A stretch of 64,000 nt of DNA from Corythucha ciliata. Its lineage: Eukaryota; Arthropoda; Insecta; Hemiptera; Tingidae. This document shows, piece after piece, positions 21,268-33,200 of this stretch. Each line of letters starts with the position of its first letter. The first letter of the stretch is position 1. The translations under genes were made by a program, and so were the position numbers. Location of the stretch: NCBI GenBank assembly GCA_038030265.1, contig CM075943.1, positions 27,776,001 to 27,840,000 of the forward strand, written 5' to 3'. A model generated the notes under the pieces. It was not told where the DNA came from, searched no databases, and saw only the letters and a program-made list of their open reading frames with translations.

Positions 21268-24200
21268 CTGCAACGGCCGTACAGAGGAAATCGCAATCAC
21301 AACGCCTTCCGATTTAGCCGGTCCAGCTATCCCCCCCCCCTCATACATTAAAATACATCCCTTAAAGTGGATCCTCCACCGCTAGGAGCTATAAAAGGTA
21401 TGCTAGGAAAGGAAACTTCAAATTCACTGTATGACGCAGCACCACCGGAAACTCCCCACTTTGAATCGTCGCAAATTGAGCACTTAATGTGCGTTCATTG
21501 TAACCACCTACCTTGAACTTCATCCGCGATGACCTTCCTGAAATTGATCAAATACTTATATGTTCGTAGGCGGACGGGGGAGACTAGACTGGAAATCCAG
21601 TCGATGGGGAAGCCCCTTCTCCTGGGGATCAAAGTCTTTTTTCTTTTTTAAAAACCAATTAATATCTTAAGAGGTGAGTATGACGCTCGATGAATTATTT
21701 ATGCGATCCAATGATCTCGGGCTTTCCAAATTAGTTCACTTGTTCGTATAGCGGGTCTAAGAGGAGTGTAACGCGAAATCCCCTCGCGATTTACATACGA
21801 ACGATTCTGTCTCACATCCGTATCGTCGGGAAAAAAGATCGTGAAAAACCACACCATTCACTATGTCCTTCCTCTATGTCTGCAATTTGGTTAATTTATT
21901 CATAAGTAGGTAAATATTTACTATTCCCAGAATAATCCACCGTTCCCTGTTTATTTCAATCAAGTCGTCGCTCACAGAAATAACGCAGTCACGCTGATTG
22001 CGAGGTGATTTGAACGCGAAGCTAAGAGCGTAGAAGGAAGCTCCCTCCGCCTCTCTTTGGTGTCAAGCGTTCAATAAACACAGTTTTAACTCACTAATCC
22101 CAACAAATTGCTCGAAGCGCGACGGTATACTCGGCGAGCGTTAAACTCGGTGGGCCAAAACCACGTTCATTTGTCCCCCTCAAGTTCAATAAGCTTCGAA
22201 AGGAAAATTCGTTTAGTTACGGGTGTCGTCTTACAATTTCCTTTTATGTTGCGATTGAATCGCTCCCGTCGAGAAAAGTTGTTTTGTTTGGAGGTCTATC
22301 ATTAATTTTGCACGGATCGGGGCACGTCACGAGTTACAGACAAAGAAAAGAAATATATACTGTGACTTTTTTTTTTTTTTTTTTTTTTAAGCTGCAACGG
22401 CCGTACAGAGGAAATTGAACTTTTATTTTTGTTCGATTGAATAACGTCAACCAACAAGAATAATAGATAATTTCACGAAATCTCGTGCTTATAGGTGTAG
22501 CGTCCTATAGCACAGCAATTTGAATTTATTTGGTCTTGTCAGCCTTTCTAGCCACCTCGGGAACGTTCCCTGACGAGATTTAGCACTCAGCGTGTCGAGG
22601 GAACCCAAAACCCATGAATTACGACCTTATTTATGCGATACTTTTATGGCTTCCAAAAAAGATTTTTAAATTGCTAGTAATAGAGGCATTACGAGGACTG
22701 CGAGTCTATCGGACCCTCATGAACGTGCAAGCCGGGGGGGGGGGGAGACCGATGCACCTTCGCAATCACAACGCCTTCCGATTTAGCCGGTCCAGCTATC
22801 CCCCCCCCCTCATACATTAAAATACATCCCTTAAAGTGGATCCTCCACCGCTAGGAGCTATAAAAGGTATGCTAGGAAAGGAAACTTCAAATTCACTGTA
22901 TGACGCAGCACCACCGGAAACTCCCCACTTTGAATCGTCGCAAATTGAGCACTTAATGTGCGTTCATTGTAACCACCTACCTTGAACTTCATCCGCGATG
23001 ACCTTCCTGAAATTGATCAAATACTTATATGTTCGTAGAGAGCGGAATGCTCTTATTTCAATCAGAATTGGGCTGAGTGCGAGCTCTAAATATTTGTCGA
23101 TTACAATAATTATTGTACGCATAGAAACTCCTATAGATCAAACATTTATTAGACATTCCAAGGTTGTAATTCAACATTACAACCAACCATTTCTTGTAAT
23201 TGCATAACCGAGCAATTAACAGTGAAAATATACGTAGTTATTGGTATATTCTTCGCAGGTTGGAAGGTCACAGTTTAAGAATGATGGGTGGTGGGATTGA
23301 TGGGGGGGGGGGGGTTCGTACTTGTTTGTTTTTTTAAAAGTGAGAAAGTGACTTCCGCACTAATAGTTTATAAAGTAATAATTTATTTACTATTCTTTCA
23401 AGGACAATAGGGTGCCAGAGAGCAGCAGCAAACTGGCGAGGAAATTAGTAATATGACGGGCATGGGCGTAGCTATACATATATAATCCAGCCGAGATAAC
23501 GGAGAGCCCTGAAATCTTTATGAGGGCTGCCCCATTTGCCACCACGGTCTCTCCAGCAAAAGGGAATGATATGGCTTCTTAGGTATAGGATTGGTTATCC
23601 CTTTTAAAAGACCCAAATTGGGCGAAGGTGACTAGGTGAGCTGCTGGAGAGGAGAGGGGTTTAATGACCAGGGCTCTTCGTTTCTCGGCTGGAGTATATA
23701 GCTCAACTTTTAATGGATTACAAAATTCCGACCAATTCGACAGACGATTGTAGAGAACCTTGGTAAACAGCTTGGCCACACAATTAATCAACGATATTCC
23801 GCTGAAATTCTCTGGCCTCCCAGGATCGCCTTTCTTGAAAATAAAAAAAAGTTCGGCTCTAGCCCATGATTCTGGGAAAGTTTCTTCAGCCAGGATTTTG
23901 TTGAATTAGTTCTAACCCTTTGATTGGCAAGTTTTTTAGGAACTCATCCTTAATACAATCGGGACCCGGTGCTTTTCCGCGCTTAAGTCTATTTATGGCA
24001 TTTCAAATTTCATTAAAACTGAAGGAACCATCGGGTGTGAAACGTCATGGACACTAAATTTTTTGCTAGCCTTTGGAGGATAACATGTCCTCAAAAATTC
24101 CCTACAGGCGTCCAAATCAAAACCAATCTCCCTCTTGGAATACTGATTCCTCGCCTTTCGAACAGCATCCCAAAACGTATTTGGGTTACAATCATAATTT

Positions 24201-27200
24201 ATTTTATCATTTAGATTTTTAAAATACAGTAATTTTTCACTTTTCACTATTTTTTGGTAATGTTTTTTAGCTTCCATTTCAAGTTTATTTTAAAGCTGAA
24301 TTACCTCAAATCGGCTAACAATAATTAGATTCATTTTTTTTTATTCAAACAATCAATTCATAGAAACGGTTATTTTACTTTATATGACACATAATTACTT
24401 TAGGTCAATTTTACAGTATTTGTTGGCAAATTTAAAATATAATTCTGCCTGAGCATTATCTACTTTATCCCTCCACCTTTCCCAGATTCCCAGAGTAACA
24501 AACGTACCATACTCTATACACTGCGGTTGGAGCTCAACTGTGGTTGGAGCTTTACTGTGGTTTGGAGCTTTGCTTTGTTGGGACTTTTCTGTGGTTCAAG
24601 GTTAGAGCTTTTTGTAGTGGGACATTTTCTATGGTTCGACCTTTGCTGTCGTTGGACCCTGTCTGAAGTTGGTCCCATTACTGTGGTTGGAGCTTTGCTG
24701 TGGTTGGGACTTTTGCTGTTGCATGGTCTATCCTAGGGCCAGTTACCTTTTTGGGTCGTGGGCCATAAACATGGCGGTGAGAACTCAGGCGGGTCACTTA
24801 CCCCCCCCCCCCACCAATTTTAATTATATGGAAATGGAAAACGCTATTATATGAATAAATCGTATGCTTTCAATAAATTAATATAACAAAATTGAACGAA
24901 ATTAAGGCGTGATTCCTATGAAGCGTCAGCGGCTATGATGTGAGTGCTCGAGAAAAGATTGCGCGCTCTCACTCCAATATCCGCTGACGCTTCATAGAAG
25001 TCACACCTCAAAAATTGAAACGTGCAATCGTGTAGACGTATATAGGAGTCCGTGTCGCCAGACTTCCGTTTTCTTGGAGCGCGTCATGTCTTTTTTTTTC
25101 GGCTGCTTATTTTTTTTGGAACCACAGTTTCGGTGGCTAGCCATCTTCAGCGTGAGAAATTATATCGCTTATAATGGAGAGCAGCATAAATCAAAGGTGT
25201 CAACAGTTGAAATTAACAGTCAATCACCTGATATCGTACAATTCTGTGGAATTGACAAATGGAATCATAGCGCGCATTGGAGAATTCTTGGTTTGTGAGT
25301 AGCGGTGCGTGCCGCAGTCCTCTATTTTTAACCCTCGCGCCTCGTTTGGAATCATTTGGACCATGTTTTTTTTGGCGTTGTCAGCAATCAGAACACAAAT
25401 TCTTGGTACATAGTAGATATGAACCCACGAGGGTTGGGATTGGGTGGAGAGGGAAGGACTAAAATCCTCGTCACCTACCTGAAGAATAAAGTACAAAGTT
25501 GAAGTGAAACTAGAAGAATTCCAACCCTGGGTCATAGCACGAGGTTTAGGAATTAGGACCCAACTTCAAGCATTGTTTGTAAGAGTTTTCCAAATACTAT
25601 AGGCGGTAAATCCATGTCCTATACAATAGACGTTTTAAAAAGAACCACCTGACTCTACTTAACGGAGATAATCCCTAGAGTCAAACAATAAAACTAAAGA
25701 ATTATTGCTGGGGTAACTAGAGGTCAACGTTTTTTAACCATGGGGCTTTTGATATAACGCCCCACTAGACCCCTTGAAGGGGGTTTAAAAAAAATTTAAA
25801 GTCGTTTATTGGAAATCCCCTAATTTATAAGATTTTTGCTAAGCAGGGTGTTATATTATACTCTTCTTTTTTAATCTACTTGGCCCGAAGTACTTGGAGC
25901 AATAAATCCTGTCATTACCCTCGGGATCGGTGAAGGGGAATGAAGGAACATCTCATAAAATGAGGAGAGTGTTTTAAATGGGCTGATCATTATTTGCTCC
26001 CGTTTAAATTTATTTCTTAATTATTCCGTTGCGCAAGAACTTTGCAATCATTTCCGACGCCAAATATTTTACTCGATAGGGAATTGACCCCTGAAGAGCA
26101 CTCCAACTGAAAAACGATAGTCAAATTAACTGTGGTGAAGGGACATGACGGTCAGGGGTGAGTGTGGGGGTTACCAAAAATAGAACCTGCTAATTTCTTA
26201 TTAGCTTTCACAATTCTTCCCGAAAAACTATACATTTTCTCGTTTGGACGAAAAAAAAAGAAAAGTGAAATAGCTTCGCTGTTGATTGGTAAATAAAAGA
26301 GGGAGAGATTATGTCCTGATGCGTTTAAACAGAGAGCTTCTCTTTCTCGCTCCCTCTGAATTTGGAGACTTCCAAGAAATGCCACAAACAATGGGCACGT
26401 TTCAACTGAAATGGTTACGGGCGGGATTAAAAAATGTGAAAAAGACTAAAAGAAAGTAAAATAAATGGTACCTAGTTTCAGGAGCTAATTAATTTTCTAG
26501 GAAATATGTACGAAAATTTTGACTCTTTAACAGTCGTTCTCCTTATGTGTGTGCTGGATTGAGGAGGAGGGAGGTTAAATTCTTATTGTTAGTGGACAAA
26601 GTTTGTAATGAATTTACAAAAAATAACAAAAAAAGACAATGGGGAACTTGCACATTTTTCAATCCTGGTGTTTCTTGAAGAGGGCTCTTCAATAAGTCAA
26701 TCTAACCACATTAAACATTGAAATCAATCAAGGGATATTTTTAGGTGAATTTTAAAACATTTTAGTGGGGGTTTGATTACGTCAAAGGGCAGTTAATGAA
26801 ATGGATGGTGTTGGGAAGAGGGGGGAAGCGACGCGTTTTCTGGGATTTGATTTTTCTTGTTATTTGTAAACAAAACATTTTAGAGTTTCCTCAAATGCTT
26901 CAAAACTGCACTTTGACGTCATTTTTCCTTGCACCATCCCTCCCCTCCTGAAGAACTTTGAAATTTATTTAAAAATCACCAGACGCACCAATCGGGCTGC
27001 AACTACCGTTGATATCTTTGTCCGCATGTGCCAATTCACTGGTATACTTTTCCCCCCCAAATCGGGCATTCATGCAAGTTCCCCCATTTTATTTATTTAT
27101 ACGACCCATAGAGGAATGAATACACTGGACGCTTCCACCCTCCATCAGTCCATACATGAGGGAGCAAAAAATGACCTCTATTGGGCGTGGCCTGAAAATA

Positions 27201-30200
27201 AAAATATCCAATCATATGAAATTCAGCCCGATTCCCGGTTTTAAAAAAAGAGTAAAAAAATCAAATTTGAAGCCTTCAGACCAATAGCATTCAGGAGATG
27301 TATAAATAGGGCCCGCCCAAGGTGATTAGAATAATGTGGGCTCACTTATGACGTCCCTCGAATGTTCTAACTATTTTAAAAAATAAATCAGAACACCAAC
27401 TCCATTCTTCATTTGTTAATTTTGGTTAAACAGTCGGAATATTCCAGTGACGTCATAAGTGAGCCCACCTTATCCTAGTCACCTTGGGTTGGGCCCCGCC
27501 CACTGAGGGAGATTTTTGGCTCACCTAAAATTTCACTTGGGCCCAACGATATATAAAAGAACTGGATTGCTCATCACTGCTGATAAATAATAGCCATCAA
27601 ATAAGCTCCAATAGTGGATGAGAGGGGTGGAGTTTCAAAGTAAATACCGGAAGAGAGTTGGGTTGCCATGACTATACAAGGAGAGGGACATGGTGATTGT
27701 TTATAAGGGGACGACCTGCCCCCTCCACGACCCTCCATTCCACCGTGAACAATCCATCAGGTTTATACAGGGTGTTTCTGAAATGGATGTCAATATTTGG
27801 GCTGGTGATTCTGCGTCACAAATGCGTCAAAAAAAGTCATATTGACCCTAGTCCGATTCCTAATAGTTTCCGAGATATTCACGAATTTAGTAGTTTTCAA
27901 AATGACCTTGTTTTCTTGAAGAAAATCATCCGTACCTTAGCAACCAGATGAGCCACGTCAAATCTGATGACACCGTTGGAAAGGCCAGACTTTTTTCGAC
28001 GCCGTTCAGTGTTATTTGCTTCAATGTCGCCCACTCCTGCTGATAAAATCAGACTCAAACTTGAAATTGCTTTTAATGTTACCAATGCTGACTAGTTTTG
28101 AAGTCGATTTTCTCAGCAACAAGTGGTTTCCAAGATGACCTTTTTTCAGAAAAGTTGGCGCATGGTGTCAGCATAATTATGGTATTTTGACATCACCTTC
28201 CATCTAGGATATTTTTTCGATTATTCCAAAATGATTGCTGAAAAATCCGTTTTAGTGCTCAAAACTCAAACAGTCTTTCTTCACGAATGACTCGAGAAAA
28301 AACGTGATGAATGTTTGCCATCCATTCTTCACTAATTTGTGAAGAAGCTCTGAAGAATCCATTCTTCACTGAATTGTGAAGTGCGTCACAATTAGATTGT
28401 GACGCAGAATCACCAACCCAAATATTGACATCCATTTCAGAATCACCCTGTATATCAATGACAACCACAGGTGGACTAAAGTACGCGACACGAAATAAGG
28501 CGGGTGTGGCTCATCGACTAAAAAACCAACGGTGCACATTATAGTCCCAAAGATGCGATGAAAAGCTCAAGTCTACACCCATAGCTGGCAACGTTGCGCT
28601 CCCATCGTTGTCACTTTGGAGAGCTGTGAGCCGGTGTGCGTTCGTAAAACCCCACCCCACATCACCACCCACAACGCACGGAGTGGCAACAGGGCATGGG
28701 AGGGCCGATGAGTCACACCCGCCTTATTTCGTGTCGCGTACTTTAGTCAACTTCCCCTATCCGTAAGTGGACTGGATAGTTAGTTCACCATGGAATTTGA
28801 TCCCCTCCCTACCAACACCTTCACTAGCCCCTTCAGAGCACCCTTCCCTCATATTTCTTGTCTGAGTGGATCTCTAGTATTGCTGCTGTGGAGAAAACTT
28901 TTTCCATTTTTTATATTTTTAGCTAATTTTTGCCGGTATGTTCCATTCCAATCTGTTTCAGGCGTCCTCCGTTCAGTCGTACCCCGAGCCGCCGATGAAG
29001 CGACCAGACAACAACCGACGCGTCATCGTCACGTCACACAGGTTGAATCTCAAGTTTCCTAACAATCATAAATCACCACCTCTTTCAAGTCAAGTAGTTA
29101 GGTTAGACGTTTTAATTTTATTTTAGTTTACAGTGTAACTAACAAACATTGTTACGACTAACCCAAGGGCAGTATCATCCCCACGGTGATGATTCGGGGC
29201 AGTTGCGGATCTAAGGGAGGGGCCATGGTCCCATCCTTGGAGTCGAGGTCACTCGCGAAAAAAAATCATCAAAACCTCCTTCAAAATCCCATCGAGTAAG
29301 GGTGATCCCCTCTAAATTTTAGGGTAATTTTCTCAGAGGTACTGGTCTGCGACAGACGTGATTTATGAGTCCCCTAAACCATGTTCAACCGAAAGATATA
29401 CAGACGGTTCCAGCCTGACACGCAGCACTGTAGCCGCTAGTGCAGTGACCCTTAAACGGTCCAGAAATGAATGTTTCGCGTATTGGTCGCTGCTATCAAC
29501 CAATTTTCTTGACTCCAGGACCGCTAGTACGAGCGCTCAGTTACGGGGAGGAAAAAATTACCATAATTATTGTCCAGGTCAAAATTGAATAGCGTTTCCC
29601 ATTTTCCATCTCTGCCCACTGAGCTGAGTTCACTTCATTCGGCGGGACCCATATTTTTGCCAGACAGTTAGTTCCCGTCATCACATAGGTAGTTTTTGTT
29701 TTTTTTTTCGAATTTTCCGGCCTTCGTGTTGTCTTAATTTTTCAGTTCCAAGTTTCAATGATAGGAGATTGAGAGTTATAACTTTTCCACATCTAGCAAC
29801 TGTGTGTATTGACAGATGCAGGGGCCGGATGGGGTCATAATATGGCCCCCTCTTTAAGCCGACTCTGGACCCGCGCCTGATTCATGGGGCGCTGAATGCT
29901 CCAGTTTTTGGGGAGTTCGCTCCGCGTTGGCCGTTGGGTTTTATACGGAAATAGCTTTTCTTTCCTCGCCCTCGTTATTTTTTTTAAGTCGAACTAGAAT
30001 GAGGAAGTAACATAATAAGTAAAAATCGCTGGAAACATTTTTTTTCTAGAGAAAATGACTAAATATGACCAGGAATTGATTATTAGTGCGTAAATGATTG
30101 ATTTCGATGTAATCGAGCGAAATAATAACACTTGCCAATTGTACAGGCGATGACCCCTTGAGCTCATTCTGCGTGCGAGGAAGGACTCTCTGCGCTCTAT

Positions 30201-33200
30201 TCATTGTGTTGGGCTGTACAGGCATCATGGAATTATTATTTCTCGGCAGAAATATAGTGTAGGATAAATTTCAATGTCTAGAGCCCAATTTTCGACTTCT
30301 GACGTTAAAAAAGCGGACTTTTTGGGTTTATTATAACGCCCACCCCTTCTTTGCTATTCCAACCGGGGCGAGTGATTGTCTGACTGGGTAGGGAAACATA
30401 GATGAGAGGCTTTTGTGGGGCCGTCACGAGCTTGTAAGGCCCAGGGCGCGTCGCTCTTAGTGGTGTTTTCAACCCCTCCCCCTTACCATAAACCTCTCTT
30501 CCTCACATTTCCTAGTCGTGTCGGCCCTTAGGGCCGCTGAGCGTGCGTGAGAAATGGGGTAACCTTCTGTGATGCGATCTTGTGGTCTGCCCTTAACCTT
30601 CCCTGTTTTTATTTTGTTTATTTATTGAGACGAGTTCAAGGCTTAGGCAGCGTTCATACTCGTTTCTTCTGACACATTTCCAGTTGTTTCTATCTGTTAA
30701 TTTGCGTCTGCGATGTCGAAACGACATCATATTGCTCTAGTATGTTCGCCACCTTAAATTATGAAAAAAATCAACAACGTGTCTAAAATTGAGATATAGA
30801 ACGCTCACTCGTGGTTGAAACTGAAAAAAAGCGCTATGATCTTAGGTTTCTCAAGGCAATTTTGAGGCCAATATTGAGAAAAACCCGCTGATGACACTGC
30901 AGTGTGAAGGGCGAATGCATACAATGATGGGAGGGGGAAAGCTCTGGAAGGGTCAAAACGGTACATACAACTCATAAAAGCCACGATTCGGGCGATAGGG
31001 CCTTATGTAAGCTCTCGAAAGCGCCCACAGAAGTCTCACACTATAGTGTCTTCATAGGCTCTTGGCAACTGTCTAGCCGGATCCAGCTTGGTTGATTGGA
31101 TGGAGGGTGAGGGACTGGATCAACTACAAACTATAAATTTAACGCCAAAATCTATATGTTTGGCTCTATAAAAGTGTCACCCGAGGTGCATAAACTATGG
31201 CAACGATATCTTTGCCGTGAAAAAAATGACTATTCAGCTAAGGTACCGCAAAACGTAGGCCTTAAGTAGGTTGGGTGGAGAAATAGAAAATTCCGCTCAA
31301 CTTCCTGCCCCCTCCCTATCTATCTCCGCCACCACAAGTTATTTGGCGGAAAGGCAAGTGGTGGAGGTGTCATTTCATGTTTTTAACGTGAATACGTTTT
31401 ATGGGAGTATAGGGACCAATTCGGCCGAAGTGGCAAAATGGGCCTCACAGCGCGTGCGCCGCCTATTATGAGTGATACCGGGTGGAGGGAATTGTGGTGG
31501 TAGAGGGGTATCTCACCAAGACACCAACTCAACTGACAGCCAAAACTTTTTTGAATCTTTCTACTTGTTGACGGCTGGGAAAGCGAGAATGACCAAAATA
31601 GGCAATGCTGATGAGTAGTTCTTTTTAAGGAATTAAGTATTTTGGCTTTTCCAAGGCAACGTCTGGAAAAGGTACTGTCATGAGTGTGGTTCAAGTAAAG
31701 GTAACAGAACGAGTAAGCTCAGTAAAGGGCCAGATTGGCTGGGGGTTGAAATAGTTGCTAACGGAATTTTTTCATGAAAAACACGGAATAAAAAATATTT
31801 TTTGAATGAAACGAACTAAAACGTATTCACGTTAAACTCCGGGTCCGTGGACCTGACGATCTTTTTTTGTTGTTTACGTGTTTCTTTTAGTCATCAATAA
31901 TCTTAGTGTTTCGCGTTTCAGGACGCCACAAGGGACCTGGTCCTTGGAGCCGTCACCTAGTCAAGACGGTGAGTTTGTCACAATTTTTAATTATATGCGC
32001 CCCATTCCCCCTCACTGAATTAAATCCTCGAAATCGCTGCGTGTAAGAAAAGCGCAATTTGACTGGTTGTCTGGAGCGCAGGACTGTAAATTCACGGATG
32101 TCAGACCCAAAAAATTGAGGTTCTATTAAGATGCGTCGGTGAAGAGGGAAATAGCCTTGGTTACTCTTGTCTCCAACACGATTGTGTAACAAAAGAAATT
32201 GCCTGTTCTCTCATCTTCTTCCTTCTCTAGTTTTTCTTTTTATTTATTTTAATTTAATTTTTTTTCTTGAGTGTTTTTACTTGTAGCGATGAATTATAAA
32301 TCATGACTAACGATCGCCGATTTGTCAAAACATTCTATTTTTAATTTTTTTCATTTGTGTGAGTCCCTGTACCCCCTCCCCCCACCACCACGATCCGCCA
32401 TACCATCTTACATTCAGTCATAGCACGATTCTTACATAGTATATTCCCCTCCGGGGTTTTCTTTATTCACAGATAGAACAAATTCGGAAGAGATTGTATT
32501 CCCGGATGAAGTCATCGAGGAGGAAAAGGAAAGGAAATTTGTCCCGAAAATTGGCAAGCGAAGCTACCCCGAATGCGCCAAGGGTGACACATTTTGCGAA
32601 ACCGTCGACGACTACCCAGTGTAAGTACCCCCCCCCCCCAACACCCTCCCAGCAAACCTGTGGACTTCGATCAGCTGAACATATGCCTTTTTTTGCAGTT
32701 CGCACCTGAGAACAATTCTACAGGACACGGGACCACAGTTTCGTAACCTTTTCGGAAATGATTCCGTCGAACCAAAGCCAACGCTGACGCACCGAATAGA
32801 AGGAATCGACGAACATCCACTGTGTGGCGCTGAGGTTTGTTTCATGGGAGTTTAAAAACGTTGATGAAATTTCACTCAGCATCATTTTTATTTCTTCAGG
32901 AGACTATTGTGTACCCGAAGACTGCCATGAACAAGGACAATCACTGGCTTTTCATCATAAATCAAGGGGAATACACTCAGGGAGTGAGAATCGAGAAATG
33001 CGTGTAAGTAGTTTTTGATGTTGAGTCACTCCCTATTCACAATCATGAATGCAATTTAATTGATCGCATTCCTCCCACCCACAGGAACGCCAACTCTCCC
33101 TGTCAATTTCACGCATCATTTCCCAGCGGATACAAGACGACGTGCAAACAGAAATACATCTATCGACGACTACTCGCTGTCAGCGGTACAGGCAAACCAA

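Noticed and set aside
24527..24736. Hydrophobic, repeat-rich open frame
   Set aside because: It is the translation of a 17-20-bp minisatellite, not a membrane protein gene.
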